Counted from the stretch's first letter, positions 25,196 through 34,500 are shown. The stretch: 64,000 nt of DNA from Hephaestia sp. MAHUQ-44 (GCF_023806085.1 NZ_JAMSLX010000002.1:62001-126000); one strand, 5' to 3'. Made by a program: numbers and translations. The notes: generated by a model from the letters alone, not told the origin.

Positions 25196-26032
25196 TCAGC
25201 GCGGCTTGAGCGCGGCGGCGAGCGAGGCGGTGGCGCTGCCGCGCCGCGCGGGCTTGGGTTGCGACGGCGCGGGCGCCCAGCCGGTCAGCGCGATGATCTC
25301 GAATCGTTCGGCGGTGCGGCCGTCGGCATCGGCGCGCTCGGCAAACAGCGCGGCGGCGCGCGCGAGCGTGTCACGGCTGAGCGCGGTCGGATCGGGCAGC
25401 AGGCTGGTCGCCGCCATGCCGCGCAGGTCGCGCAGCAGCCCGAACAGGTCGCGGTAGCGCACCGTCAGCGTCTCGGTGTCGGCCACCGGGAGCGCGAAAC
25501 CTGCGCGGACCAGCAGGTCGCCCGCCGAGCGCACGTCGATGCGTGGATGCGTTCGCGCCGCCGGGCGGGCCGCTTCGGCCTCGAGCAACACGCCGCGCAG
25601 TGTCGAGAGGCTATCGCCGCCGAGAAACGCGCCGAGGAACAGGCCATCCGGCCGGAGCGCGCGCCGGGCCAGCGTAAGCGCGCCGGGCACGTCGTTGACG
25701 GTGTCGAACACCCCCGCCGAGATCACCAGATCGACGCTCGCATCGGCGATCGGCAGATGATCCTCATCGGCCTGGACACCGCCGGCGGCGGCGGCGAAGC
25801 GGTGGCCGGCATCGATGCGGACGATCCGCCGGGCATGAGCGGGCGTGAAGCCGCCATCGAAACAGCCGATCTCCAGCACATCGTCGAAATGCCGCTTCAC
25901 CGAGGCGAGCCGCTCGGCAATGCCGTCGAGCATCTGCGCGCGCACGAAATCATAAGCGGCGAAATGCGGGGCGGCCCGATCGCGCCGCAGGCGGCGGCGG
26001 TGACGGTCGAAAATGTCGGATTGGTCATCCAC
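25196..26032 (-). CDS. SAM-dependent methyltransferase (BioC / NDUFAF5-like)
   Basis: A class I methyltransferase of about 278 residues. Motif I is VLEIGCFDGGF, followed by ADASVDLVISAGVFDTVND (motif IV), and the start IFDRHRRRLRRDRAA resembles alphaproteobacterial BioC and mitochondrial NDUFAF5 relatives. Substrate uncertain. I propose the GTG at 26032 because the conserved start begins there; the frame stays open far upstream only as the antisense of comF. It is divergent from the ComF-like gene with a 42-base gap. Confidence 0.85.
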   Translation of the reverse strand: MDDQSDIFDRHRRRLRRDRAAPHFAAYDFVRAQMLDGIAERLASVKRHFDDVLEIGCFDGGFTPAHARRIVRIDAGHRFAAAAGGVQADEDHLPIADASVDLVISAGVFDTVNDVPGALTLARRALRPDGLFLGAFLGGDSLSTLRGVLLEAEAARPAARTHPRIDVRSAGDLLVRAGFALPVADTETLTVRYRDLFGLLRDLRGMAATSLLPDPTALSRDTLARAAALFAERADADGRTAERFEIIALTGWAPAPSQPKPARRGSATASLAAALKPR

Positions 26033-26074
26033 GGTGGCGCTTGTGCCGCTGCAAGGCTTTGGCGACAAGGGGGT

Positions 26075-26818
26075 ATGGGGTTCGTGAAGGCAATGAGAGC
26101 TGCAATCGGCGGGGGGATGCGCTGGGCCTTGCCCTCGCGATGCCCCGGTTGCGGCGCGGTTACCGAGGCCGATCACCGCTTTTGCGGGGCCTGCTGGGGC
26201 AAGCTCCGGTTCCTCGGTCCGCCGTGGTGCGCCTCGTGTGGCGAGCCGTTCGCGTTCGATCGCGGCGAGGAGGCGCGCTGCGGCCCGTGCCTTGAGCGCC
26301 CGCCACGGCATGACGGGGCGCGTGCCGCGGTCGCTTATGGTGCGATCGCGCGCCGGGTTGTGCTGCGGCTCAAATATGGCGGGCGTGCCGCGCTTGCCGA
26401 GACGGTCGCGCGGCCGATGACGCGGCTGTTGCCGGTCGACGCCGATCTGCTCGTGCCGGTGCCGCTCCATCGTTGGCGAATATGGTCGCGCGGCTTCAAT
26501 CAGGCGGCGTTGATCGCCGCGGCGCTGTCGAAATCGAGCGGGATCGCGCACGATCCGACCGTGCTCGTACGCCGTCGCCGGACCCCGCCGCTGCGCGGGC
26601 TCGGGCCACGCGATCGCGCGCGGACGGTGGCGGGGGCGTTCGCGATCAGCCGACGCGGAGCCGCGGTGCTGCGCGGCAAGCGTGTCGTCCTGATCGACGA
26701 TGTGCATACCAGCGGTGCGACTGCCGATGCCTGCACGCGCGTGCTGCGCAGGGCAGGGGCGGCGCGGATCACGGTTTTATGCTGGGCGCGCGTGCTCGCT
26801 GGCGAGCCGCACGATTGA
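26075..26818 (+). CDS. ComF family phosphoribosyltransferase-like protein
   Basis: A 247-residue protein. Its N-terminal zinc-finger-like part has four CxxC-type pairs (CPGC, CGAC, CASC, CGPC). The C-terminal type I phosphoribosyltransferase domain has the PRPP loop VVLIDDVHTSGATADA. ComF proteins support DNA uptake in competent bacteria and are widespread elsewhere with less clear roles. An AAGGGGG ribosome site precedes ATG 26075. It is followed by grxC after 32 bases. Confidence 0.9.
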   Translation: MGFVKAMRAAIGGGMRWALPSRCPGCGAVTEADHRFCGACWGKLRFLGPPWCASCGEPFAFDRGEEARCGPCLERPPRHDGARAAVAYGAIARRVVLRLKYGGRAALAETVARPMTRLLPVDADLLVPVPLHRWRIWSRGFNQAALIAAALSKSSGIAHDPTVLVRRRRTPPLRGLGPRDRARTVAGAFAISRRGAAVLRGKRVVLIDDVHTSGATADACTRVLRRAGAARITVLCWARVLAGEPHD

Positions 26819-26850
26819 CAAGTGGCGGGCGGCGCCACACCTCGGACGCT

Positions 26851-27108
26851 ATGGCAAAGGTCGAAATCTACACCAAGGCATTCTGCGGCTATTGCGCGCG
26901 CGCCAAGCGGCTGCTCGGCGACAAGGGCGTCGCCTATGAGGAAACCGACATCACGATGGGTGGGCCGAAGCGCGCCGAAATGATCGAGCGCGCGGGTGGC
27001 CGGATGACCGTGCCGCAGATTTTCATCGACGGTGCGCATATCGGCGGTTCGGACGATCTCGCCGAGGCCGAGCGTGCCGGGCGGCTTGACGCATTGCTCG
27101 GCCGATGA
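26851..27108 (+). CDS. grxC: Glutaredoxin 3
   Basis: An 85-residue glutaredoxin with the dithiol active site Cys12-Gly-Tyr-Cys15, the cis-proline motif TVPQIFIDG, and GGSDDLAEAE for glutathione binding, as in GrxC. It reduces protein disulfides with glutathione. The stop overlaps the next gene's ATG by four bases. Confidence 0.94.
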   Translation: MAKVEIYTKAFCGYCARAKRLLGDKGVAYEETDITMGGPKRAEMIERAGGRMTVPQIFIDGAHIGGSDDLAEAERAGRLDALLGR

Positions 27109-27926
27109 AGCTCGCGCTGCTCCAGATGACGAGCGGGATCGATCCCGCCGCCAATGCCCGGACGATCGTCGCGGCGATCGCGGAAGCGGCGGGCGCGGGC
27201 GCGGCGATGCTGTTCACCCCCGAAATGTCGGGGCTGCTCGATCGCGATCGCGCGCGCGGCGCGGCGCAGATCGCGACCGAAGCGGACGATCGCGTGCTCG
27301 CGGCGGTGCGTGAGGCGGCGGCGCGGCACGGACTGTGGGTGCATCTGGGCTCGCTCGCGCTCCGGCGCGACGACGGGCGGCTCGCCAATCGCGGCTTCGT
27401 GATCGATGACAGCGGCGTGATCCGCGCGCGGTACGACAAACTCCATCTGTTCGATGTTGACCTTCCGACCGGCGAGAGCTGGCGCGAATCGGCGGCGTTT
27501 GCGGGCGGCGAGACGGCGGTGGTGGCCGATACGCCGGCCGGGCCGCTCGGGCTGTCGATTTGCTATGATCTGCGGTTCCCCGCGCTGTTTCAGGCGCTCA
27601 GCGCGGCCGGCGCGCGCGTGCTCGCGGTGCCGGCGGCGTTCACGCGTCCGACCGGGGCGGCGCATTGGCATATCCTGCTGCGCGCGCGGGCGATCGAATC
27701 GGCGGCCTATGTCGTCGCCGCCGCGCAGACCGGCATCCATGCGGACGGTCGCGCGACCTATGGCCATTCGCTGGTGATCGATCCGTGGGGCGAGGTGCTG
27801 CTCGATATGGGCGAGGCGGCGGGGCTCGGCATGGTCGAGGTCGATCCGGGTGCGATCGAGGCGGTGCGGGCGCGCATCCCGGTGCTGGCACACCGTCGCG
27901 CGATTCCCGAGGTGGCACGGGCATGA
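27105..27926 (+). CDS. Carbon-nitrogen hydrolase (Nit1/Nit2-type amidase)
   Basis: A 273-residue nitrilase-superfamily amidase with the catalytic triad Glu40 (TPEMSG), Lys112 (YDKLHLFD) and Cys153 (ICYDLRFP). The closest type by sight is Nit1/Nit2 (omega-amidase or deaminated-glutathione amidase). The neighbourhood with grxC would suit metabolite repair of deaminated glutathione; this is inference. ATGA overlaps on both sides make it the middle of a grxC-nit-DUF1178 unit. Confidence 0.9.
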   Translation: MKLALLQMTSGIDPAANARTIVAAIAEAAGAGAAMLFTPEMSGLLDRDRARGAAQIATEADDRVLAAVREAAARHGLWVHLGSLALRRDDGRLANRGFVIDDSGVIRARYDKLHLFDVDLPTGESWRESAAFAGGETAVVADTPAGPLGLSICYDLRFPALFQALSAAGARVLAVPAAFTRPTGAAHWHILLRARAIESAAYVVAAAQTGIHADGRATYGHSLVIDPWGEVLLDMGEAAGLGMVEVDPGAIEAVRARIPVLAHRRAIPEVARA

Positions 27927-28351
27927 TCGTTTATGATCTCCGCTGTACGGCCGGGCACGTTTTCGAGGCATGGTTCGGCTCGTCCGCCGATTATGACGAT
28001 CAGCGCGCGCGCGATCTGGTGGCGTGCCCGATCTGCGGCGATGACGGCGTGGAAAAGGCCGTGATGGCGCCCAATGTCGGCGCCAAGGGCAATCGCGATA
28101 GCGGCGCCCCGCCCGCCGCGGTCAAGGCCGCGCTGGCCGCGCTGGCAGCCGCGCAGGAAAAGGCGCTCGAGGGCTCGGAATGGGTGGGGCGGTCGTTCGC
28201 CAATCGCGCCCGTGCGATGCACGATGGCGAGGAAGAAACGACGACGATCCACGGCCAGGCGACGCTGGCCGAGGCCAAGGCGCTGGCGGAGGACGGGGTC
28301 GCCGTCGCGCCGTTGCCTTTCCCGATCGTGCCGCCGCGCGCGCGCAATTGA
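27923..28351 (+). CDS. DUF1178 family protein
   Basis: A 142-residue protein starting MIVYDLRCTAGHVFEAWF and carrying a CPICG zinc-ribbon half (the first Cys is in LRCTAGH). This is typical of DUF1178, a proteobacterial family of unknown function commonly found after a nitrilase-like gene. The middle is an Ala-rich linker; the C-terminus has the conserved FANRARAMHDGE segment. ATG 27923 overlaps the preceding stop. Confidence 0.88.
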   Translation: MIVYDLRCTAGHVFEAWFGSSADYDDQRARDLVACPICGDDGVEKAVMAPNVGAKGNRDSGAPPAAVKAALAALAAAQEKALEGSEWVGRSFANRARAMHDGEEETTTIHGQATLAEAKALAEDGVAVAPLPFPIVPPRARN

Positions 28352-28385
28352 CCCCATCTGCGCGCGCGACTACCAAACCCGCCGC

Positions 28386-28463
28386 GCCCCCGTAGCTCAG
28401 CAGGATAGAGCGACGGTTTCCTAAACCGCAGGCCAGAGGTTCGAGTCCTCTCGGGGGCACCAG
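28386..28463 (+). tRNA. tRNA-Arg(CCT)
   Basis: A complete cloverleaf: acceptor GCCCCCG paired with CGGGGGC, D-arm GCTC/GAGC, anticodon loop TTCCTAA giving CCT, T-arm GAGGTTCGAGTCCTC, discriminator A and encoded CCA at 28461-28463. The anticodon reads the rare codon AGG. Confidence 0.95.
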
Positions 28464-28545
28464 TTTTCGGGAATAAGCGCGTCGGCGATTGGTTGCGGCG
28501 TCACTTGCCGTCTATACGCGATTGCCTCGCACGAGGAGGGTCCCG

Positions 28546-29079
28546 ATGCCGCTTTATGAAATCGATGCCAAGGCGCCGCAGCTTCCCGCCGATAGGTCGG
28601 GATGGGTCGCGCCGTCGGCGGATCTGATCGGCGATGTGCAGGTGGGGCGCGAGGTCGGGATCTGGTTCGGGGCGGTCATTCGCGCGGACAATACCGCGAT
28701 CGTGCTCGGCGATCGCACCAATGTGCAGGAAGGGGCGATGCTCCATTCGGACCCCGGCTTTCCGCTGACTTTGGGCGAGGATTGCACGATCGGCCACCAT
28801 GCGATCCTGCACGGCTGCACGATCGGCGATCGCGTGCTGGTGGGGATGGGCGCGACGATTCTCAACGGCGCGACGATCGGCGACGATTGCCTGATCGGCG
28901 CGGGCGCGCTGGTGACCGAGGGCAAGAGCTTCCCCGCCGGCAGCCTGATCGTCGGCGCGCCCGCGCGCGCGGTGCGCCAGTTGAAGCCCGAGATGATCGC
29001 CGGGCTCAAGGCCTCGGCACAGCATTATGTGACGCGCCAACGGCATTTCGCGCAGAATCTGCGGCGGGTCGATACCTGA
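28546..29079 (+). CDS. Gamma-class carbonic anhydrase family protein
   Basis: A 177-residue left-handed beta-helix protein with hexapeptide repeats. The gamma carbonic anhydrase signatures are present: IRADNTAIVLGDRTNVQEGA, LHSDPGFP, and GHHAILHGCTIGDRVLVGMG with the zinc-ligand histidines. The family includes YrdA/PaaY and mitochondrial complex I gamma-CAs; activity as a carbonic anhydrase is not certain. A GAGGAGG site at 28533-28539 supports ATG 28546. Confidence 0.9.
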   Translation: MPLYEIDAKAPQLPADRSGWVAPSADLIGDVQVGREVGIWFGAVIRADNTAIVLGDRTNVQEGAMLHSDPGFPLTLGEDCTIGHHAILHGCTIGDRVLVGMGATILNGATIGDDCLIGAGALVTEGKSFPAGSLIVGAPARAVRQLKPEMIAGLKASAQHYVTRQRHFAQNLRRVDT

Positions 29080-29089
29080 GCCACGCGGT

Positions 29090-30439
29090 TTACGCGGCGC
29101 TGAGACGGTAAAGCCCCGCGCCATGGGGCGGCAGCGTGGCGCCGAATTGGTGCCGGGCCGCTCCGAGCGGCGCTCTGGCCCACAGGTCGCGTACCGCCGC
29201 GCCGTCGTCCAGCCCGAGCGCGGCGAGTGGCGTCGAAACCTGCGTAGGGGAATCGCCGAGGTTGAACAGCGCGAGATAGGTGTCGCCTGGTCCGGGATCG
29301 CGCGCGGCCCAGCCGACGCGATCGCCGTCGCGGAACAACTGGCGGCCGCCGTCGCTGGCCTGATTGACCGCGATCACCTCAGAGTTGGTGAGCAGCGCCA
29401 GCGTGGCGGGATCGAGCGCGCGCAGATCGCCGCCCATGATCAGCGGTGAGCGGGCGATCGCCCACAGGGTCATCATCGTGCGCTGTTCGTCGGGCGAAAA
29501 GCGCGTGTGGCGCTCCCCCAGGGCGAGCAGCCCGAGCGGGAGCATATCGGCGTCGGGCCACGCACCTGGGCGGCGGTGCGGCGCCCAATTGGCGAGCCGC
29601 GCGAACTGGGCGAGGAGCAGCGGCCATTCGTCCCAGAAATCGTCGCTGATCCGCCACATATTGGCGTGGCCCGCGACATGATCGGCGGCCGAGAGCGGCG
29701 TTTCGCCCGGCGACAGGCTGAGCACCATCGGGCGGCCCGACGCGTCGATCGCGCGGCGCACGGCCTCGATCTCGGGCTGGTTGCGGTGATAGGGGCGGCT
29801 GATATCGTCGACCTTGACGAAATCGACGCCCCATGACGCGATCAGCCTGAACACGCTGTCGTAATAATCCTGCGCGCCGGGTTTGCTCATGTCGACGCCG
29901 TACATGTCCGAATTCCAAGGGCAGATGTTGACGCGATCGGCGATGGCGCCGCAGCGATAGGCCGTGCCCTCGATCGGCAGGTCGCGGTCGGCCGCGAGCC
30001 GGGGCACGCCGCGCATCAGGTGGATGCCGAAGCGCAGCCCCAGCGCGTGCGCCATATCGGCAAGCGGGCGGAAACCCGCGCCGTCGGCTGCCGACGGAAA
30101 GCGGTTGGGGGCGGGGAGCAGGCGGCCGTGGCCGTCCATCGCCAGTTCGACGCCGACCCGATAGTCGAACCCGGTCGCGCCGGGTTCGTACCATTGGATG
30201 TCGACCGTGAAGATGTCGTAGCCCGCCGGCAGCAGCTTTTGCGCCATGATCGCGGCATTGGCGCGCGCCTGTGCTTCGGTGATCGTCGCGGCGAAGCTGT
30301 CCCAGCTGTTCCAGCCCATCGGCGGGCGCGGCGCGAGGTCGTGGAAATCGCGCGCGGCGGCGGCGCGGGCGAAGGCGGGTGGCAGCGCGCTGGCGGCGGC
30401 AAGCCCCGCGAGCGTGGCGCGCCGTGTCCAGCCGGGCAT
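29090..30439 (-). CDS. Exported GH27 glycosidase (alpha-galactosidase / beta-L-arabinopyranosidase)
   Basis: A 449-residue enzyme. A twin-arginine-like signal peptide (TRRATLAGLAAASALPPAFA) leads to a GH27 (beta/alpha)8 barrel: PPMGWNSWDSF near 39-49, nucleophile Asp211 in FVKVDD, and the acid/base Asp266/267 in WRISDDFWD. GH27 includes alpha-D-galactosidases and beta-L-arabinopyranosidases, which share stereochemistry. Being third in an operon of L-arabinofuranosidases, it may remove arabinopyranosyl or galactosyl caps from pectic arabinan or arabinogalactan. Its ATG shares a base with the GH127 stop. Confidence 0.85.
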   Translation of the reverse strand: MPGWTRRATLAGLAAASALPPAFARAAAARDFHDLAPRPPMGWNSWDSFAATITEAQARANAAIMAQKLLPAGYDIFTVDIQWYEPGATGFDYRVGVELAMDGHGRLLPAPNRFPSAADGAGFRPLADMAHALGLRFGIHLMRGVPRLAADRDLPIEGTAYRCGAIADRVNICPWNSDMYGVDMSKPGAQDYYDSVFRLIASWGVDFVKVDDISRPYHRNQPEIEAVRRAIDASGRPMVLSLSPGETPLSAADHVAGHANMWRISDDFWDEWPLLLAQFARLANWAPHRRPGAWPDADMLPLGLLALGERHTRFSPDEQRTMMTLWAIARSPLIMGGDLRALDPATLALLTNSEVIAVNQASDGGRQLFRDGDRVGWAARDPGPGDTYLALFNLGDSPTQVSTPLAALGLDDGAAVRDLWARAPLGAARHQFGATLPPHGAGLYRLSAA

Positions 30440-32772
30440 CAGCGTGTTTCCGTGTCGATCATGCGGACCTCATAGACGGGCGCGTCGGTGCCGCGGGTCT
30501 CGAACCGGACGCGGACTCTGGCCTTGCCGCGCGTGAGATCGGCCGGAATCGGGTAATCGCGCGAGACGAATGCCTTTGACGGCGGCCCGGCGCGGCGTTC
30601 TTCGGCGATTCTGATGCCGTCGATCAGGATCACGAAATCCTTGTTGGTTTCCTCGCCCCAATAGAGCGCCTGCAACGCCATCGCGCCGGGGCGCACGGCG
30701 AGATCGAATTCGAGATAATTGCCGACGCCCCACCATGCCTGCCGCCCGGCACGGCCGCCCCATGAGAGCAGGTCGCTCTGGTTGGTGGCGAAGCCGTGAT
30801 CCTGTTCGGGCTGCTGTTCGCCCAACTGGATGACATCGACGGTGCGCGTCGCCAGCGCCGCGGCGTCGCGCTGCGCGGCGACGAACGCGGCTTCCTCGGT
30901 CGCCCAGCGCTCGGCGGTGAAGATCGGGAAATAGACCGCGGTGCGGCGATCATATTGCGCGAAGAAGGGGACGAGCGTGGTGGCTTGAGGCCGGGCGGCT
31001 GCCATGCGGAACCGATGGGCGGCGGCGTCCACCGGCGTCAGCGCGGCCCCCGCATCGGCAGCGACGAGCGTGGGCGGGAGCTGATCGAAAGGCTGGTCGA
31101 CGGGGCCGAGATCGGCGGCGAGCACGACGGGGCCGTGGGTATAGGCGACCAGGTTGGGATCGTCGGGGGTCGGCTCGGCCTTGAGCGTCATCGGCAGCGT
31201 CAGCGTGATCCGATCGCCCGCGCGCCAGCGGCGGCGGAGCAAAGCGTAACCATCGCGGCGCGTGATTGCGACGGGCGTATCGTTGATCGCGATGCTCGGG
31301 GAGGCGGCCCAGCCGGGGAGGCGGAGCGCGAGATCGCGGGTCTTGCCGGGCGCCACCACGGTGAGCGTTACCCTGTCCTCGAACGGGAAGCGCGTCGCGA
31401 GATCGAGTTTCCAGCCGTCCCAATCGAGCGTCGAGGCGATGAACAAATTGACGTAGAGCGTGCGCGCATCGTGCCAGTAGATCGAATCGCCGTGCTTGGC
31501 ATGGCTCTCCATCCCCGAGCCGACGCAGCACCAGAAACTGTCGTCGCGGGTCGACCAGGTACGCCGCGCGCCCGCCGAGAGCGGCATGAAATAAGCGAAC
31601 ATGCCGGTGACCGGGTGCTGGTGCGCAAGGATGTGGTTGAGGTGGACGCGCTCGTAATAATCGAACAGCGCGGCGTCGGGGCTCCAGCCGTACACATGCC
31701 GCGTCAGCTTGAGCATGTTGTAGCTGTTGCACGCTTCACAGGTGCGTTCGGTGATGAAAGGGGCGATCTTGTTGGGCGGGCCAAAATGCTCGCGCTCCGA
31801 ATTACCGCCGATGACGTAGCTGTGGTGGCGGACTACGCTATCGCGAAAGAAGCGCGCGGCGGTCTGGTGGTCGCGATTGCCGGTCAGTTCGTAGAGCCGG
31901 GCAAGGCCGATCAGCTTGGGAATCTGCGTGTTGGCGTGGAGCCCGGCGAGCTGGTCGCGCCCGGCGGCGAGCGGATCGAGGATCTTGCGATCGTGGAGGC
32001 GCTCGGCGAGCCGGAGCCAGCGCGGATCGCCGGTGATCGCGAAGGTATCGGCGTAGCTTTCGTTCAAGCCGCCATATTCGGCCGCGAGCAATTTCTGCAT
32101 CTCGGCATCGTCGAGGCCCTCGAGGATCGTCGCGAGATAGCCCGCCATGCCGAGCATCACCGGCAGCGCCGCCTCGACGTGGCCGATCCGATACGCGTCG
32201 ATCAGCCCGGCATGGACCTTGTGCCAGGTGTAGAGCGGCACCCAGCCGCCGTTGATGTCGAACCCGCCGGTGCGGATGATGTGGCGGCGGATTTCCTCGA
32301 ACACGATCTTGCCGTCGGCCACCTTGCCGTCGCGCTCGACCGTGGTGCCGCCGATATAGCCGTCGCCATGCGCGCGCTGGCATTCGGCGAGATCGGCGAC
32401 GATGTACGTGATGCGATCGCGCACCGCCGCATCGCCGGTCTGGGCGTGCATCAGCGAGCAGGCCGAGAGATAATGGCCGAGCGAATGGCCCGCGATGCCG
32501 CGCGCTTCCCAGCCGCCATAGACCGGCGCCTTGGTGGGCAGCCCGGCGCTTGCCCGGAAGTTGTGGAGCAGCCGGTCGGGGTCGAGCGACAGCAGGAAGT
32601 CGTGATTCTTCTCGACCGCGTCGCGGAACGGCGAGGGGCCGAGCCGCACCGCGTCGAGCGGGACGGGCTCGACGCGGATGCGCGGGCCCGCCACCGCCGC
32701 GCGCGCCGCCACCGGGCCGGCGAGCGCGATCACGCTCGCCGACGCCAGGAAAGCGCGCCGCGACAGCATCAC
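30439..32772 (-). CDS. Exported GH127 beta-L-arabinofuranosidase
   Basis: A 777-residue GH127 enzyme with a clear Tat signal (SRRAFLASASVIALAG). The metal-cysteine site of the family is recognisable: Glu346-Ala-Cys348 (TCEACNS) and the Cys415-Cys416 pair (SFWCCVGSG), corresponding to the zinc ligands and catalytic nucleophile Cys of HypBA1. Glu326/328 in NSEREHF are candidate acid/base residues. It would release beta-linked L-arabinofuranose, as in plant hydroxyproline-rich glycoproteins or side chains of pectin. It is the middle gene of the minus-strand operon and overlaps the GH51 gene by four bases. Confidence 0.9.
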   Translation of the reverse strand: MMLSRRAFLASASVIALAGPVAARAAVAGPRIRVEPVPLDAVRLGPSPFRDAVEKNHDFLLSLDPDRLLHNFRASAGLPTKAPVYGGWEARGIAGHSLGHYLSACSLMHAQTGDAAVRDRITYIVADLAECQRAHGDGYIGGTTVERDGKVADGKIVFEEIRRHIIRTGGFDINGGWVPLYTWHKVHAGLIDAYRIGHVEAALPVMLGMAGYLATILEGLDDAEMQKLLAAEYGGLNESYADTFAITGDPRWLRLAERLHDRKILDPLAAGRDQLAGLHANTQIPKLIGLARLYELTGNRDHQTAARFFRDSVVRHHSYVIGGNSEREHFGPPNKIAPFITERTCEACNSYNMLKLTRHVYGWSPDAALFDYYERVHLNHILAHQHPVTGMFAYFMPLSAGARRTWSTRDDSFWCCVGSGMESHAKHGDSIYWHDARTLYVNLFIASTLDWDGWKLDLATRFPFEDRVTLTVVAPGKTRDLALRLPGWAASPSIAINDTPVAITRRDGYALLRRRWRAGDRITLTLPMTLKAEPTPDDPNLVAYTHGPVVLAADLGPVDQPFDQLPPTLVAADAGAALTPVDAAAHRFRMAAARPQATTLVPFFAQYDRRTAVYFPIFTAERWATEEAAFVAAQRDAAALATRTVDVIQLGEQQPEQDHGFATNQSDLLSWGGRAGRQAWWGVGNYLEFDLAVRPGAMALQALYWGEETNKDFVILIDGIRIAEERRAGPPSKAFVSRDYPIPADLTRGKARVRVRFETRGTDAPVYEVRMIDTETR

Positions 32773-34316
32773 TTGGTGACCGCGACCACCGCGACCGACT
32801 TGGCCGGCAGGTCGAACACCAGCTTGCCGCCCGCGCTCTTGCCCGAATAGGCGACCGGATGGATCGTGTTCGGCGCATCGAACGTGTTGTGCGTGTCGAT
32901 CGCAGGACCGGTGAGGATGCGCCCCGTGGCGGTGCCGGTGAGTCGGGTCGTCACGCGGGCGGGACGATCGGGATCGAGGTTGACGAGCGACAGATACAGC
33001 TTGCCGTCGGTGCCCTTGGCGGCGGAGACGTCGACCATCGGCAGATCATGGTCGCCCTGCTTGTAGCGCGGGCCTTCGACCGTGGCGGGGTAGGGTGTCG
33101 CGCCCTGGAACGGCACGTACATGTCGAACACATGATAGGTCGGCGTCAGCAGCATCCGATCGCCCTCGGTCAGGATCATCGCCTGGAGGACGTTCACCAT
33201 CTGCGCGATCGCGGCGAGCTTCACCCGATCGGTATGGCGGTGGAAGATGTTGAGCGTCAGCGCCGCGACCTCGGCATCGCGCAGGCTGTTCTGCTGGTAG
33301 AGGAAGCCGGGGTGCGAGCCGGGTTCCTGATCGTACCAGGTGCCCCATTCGTCGACATAGAGCGCGACGCGCTTGTCGGGATCGTATTTGTCCATGATCG
33401 CCGAATGTTTGGTGACCAGTTCGTCCATCCGTAGCGCGTTGACGAGTGTCGACGCCCAGGCATCCTTGTTGAAGCCGGTGGCGGGGCCCTTGTTCTCCCA
33501 TGATCCGGGGAAAGTGTAATAATGCAGGCTGAGCGCATCCATCATGCGCCCGGCATCGCGCATGAACACCTCGGTCCAGTGGTAATCGTCGACATTCGCG
33601 CCCGAGGCGACCTTGATGATCGGCTTGGCTTCCACCGGCTTCCAGACGAAGGTCGCATAGCGACGATGCTCGTTGGCGGCGTGTTCGGCCGTCATGTTGC
33701 CGCCGCAGCCCCAGGTTTCGTTGCCGACGCCGAAATATTTGAGATTGGTCCACGGCTTGTCGCGCCCGTTGGCGCGCCGTTCCTGCGCGATCGTCGAATT
33801 GCCGCTGGCGGTCATATATTCGATCCACTGCTGGGTGGCGCGCGGCGGCATCGAGCCCATGTTGCCCGCGATATACGCGTCGGCGCCGAGCTGCTCGGTA
33901 TAGTTCATGAATTCGTTGGTGCCGAAGCTGTTGTCGTAGGTGACGCCGCCCCAGGTATAGTTGATCCGCACCGGGCGCTTCTCGCGCGGGCCGATGCCGT
34001 CGCGCCAGTCATATTGATCGGCGAAGCAGCCGCCGGGCCAGCGGATGACCGGGATACGCAGCTTTTCGAGCGCGGCCATCACGTCGCTGCGATAGCCGTT
34101 GGTGTTGGGGATTTTCGAACCAACGCCGACCCAGATGCCGTCGTAAAGTCCGCGGCCGAGATCCTCGGCGAACTGGCCCTGGATCGCGGGCTCGATCCTG
34201 GCGCCGGGCGAATCGAGGTCGATCGCGACCGAAACCTGCGCGGGTTGCTGCGCCATCGCCGGCATCGCCACCATTGTCGCGGCGGCCAACAGCGCGGCGC
34301 GTGTCCACATCTTCAT
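32769..34316 (-). CDS. Exported GH51 alpha-L-arabinofuranosidase
   Basis: A 515-residue GH51 enzyme with a Sec signal peptide (MKMWTRAALLAAATMVAMPA, cleavage near AMAQQ). The acid/base is Glu200 (GVGNETWG) and the nucleophile Glu323 (YVDEWGTW), with the family's RWPGGCFADQYDW and GTNEFM motifs. It would hydrolyse terminal alpha-L-arabinofuranosyl residues in the periplasm or outside. It is first of the GH51-GH127-GH27 operon and divergent from the receptor gene. The candidate operator at 34370-34381 lies 54 bases upstream of its start. Confidence 0.93.
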   Translation of the reverse strand: MKMWTRAALLAAATMVAMPAMAQQPAQVSVAIDLDSPGARIEPAIQGQFAEDLGRGLYDGIWVGVGSKIPNTNGYRSDVMAALEKLRIPVIRWPGGCFADQYDWRDGIGPREKRPVRINYTWGGVTYDNSFGTNEFMNYTEQLGADAYIAGNMGSMPPRATQQWIEYMTASGNSTIAQERRANGRDKPWTNLKYFGVGNETWGCGGNMTAEHAANEHRRYATFVWKPVEAKPIIKVASGANVDDYHWTEVFMRDAGRMMDALSLHYYTFPGSWENKGPATGFNKDAWASTLVNALRMDELVTKHSAIMDKYDPDKRVALYVDEWGTWYDQEPGSHPGFLYQQNSLRDAEVAALTLNIFHRHTDRVKLAAIAQMVNVLQAMILTEGDRMLLTPTYHVFDMYVPFQGATPYPATVEGPRYKQGDHDLPMVDVSAAKGTDGKLYLSLVNLDPDRPARVTTRLTGTATGRILTGPAIDTHNTFDAPNTIHPVAYSGKSAGGKLVFDLPAKSVAVVAVTK

Positions 34317-34369
34317 CGATCTGCTCCCCTAAACAAGGTTTTCGTCCACCCGTGTGTCGAGCGGCTCTA

Positions 34370-34381
34370 TTAACTCAGACA
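34370..34381 (-). promoter_or_regulatory. Candidate GntR operator, copy 1
   Basis: TTAACTCAGACA on the plus strand, that is TGTCTGAGTTAA in the direction of the GH51-GH127-GH27 operon. It is followed by AT-rich sequence and lies 54 bases before the GH51 start, a plausible repressor position. Confidence 0.65.
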
Positions 34382-34488
34382 TATAATGCTGGCACGATAC
34401 GTCAATCGCTTCGTGCCGGCCATGATAGCGCTCCCGGAATCGTCGGTATGGAGCGCTGTCGTGGATTTCCGGCAACACCTGTCGGTTT

Positions 34489-34500
34489 TTGTCTGAGAAA
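34489..34500 (+). promoter_or_regulatory. Candidate GntR operator, copy 2 (weaker)
   Basis: TTGTCTGAGAAA shares the eight-base core with the other copies but has AAA in place of the TTAA/TAA half. It lies midway in the divergent region and may be an auxiliary site. Confidence 0.45.

Noticed and set aside
25094..26074. A long N-terminal extension of the ComF-like protein
   Set aside because: The extra 327 codons are antisense to the BioC-like methyltransferase; the start at 26075 has a strong ribosome site and the natural zinc-finger beginning.
30796..32850. A 684-codon plus-strand open frame opposite GH127
   Set aside because: Composition is that of an antisense shadow and no domain is visible, whereas the minus strand encodes GH127 with its full Cys/Glu site.
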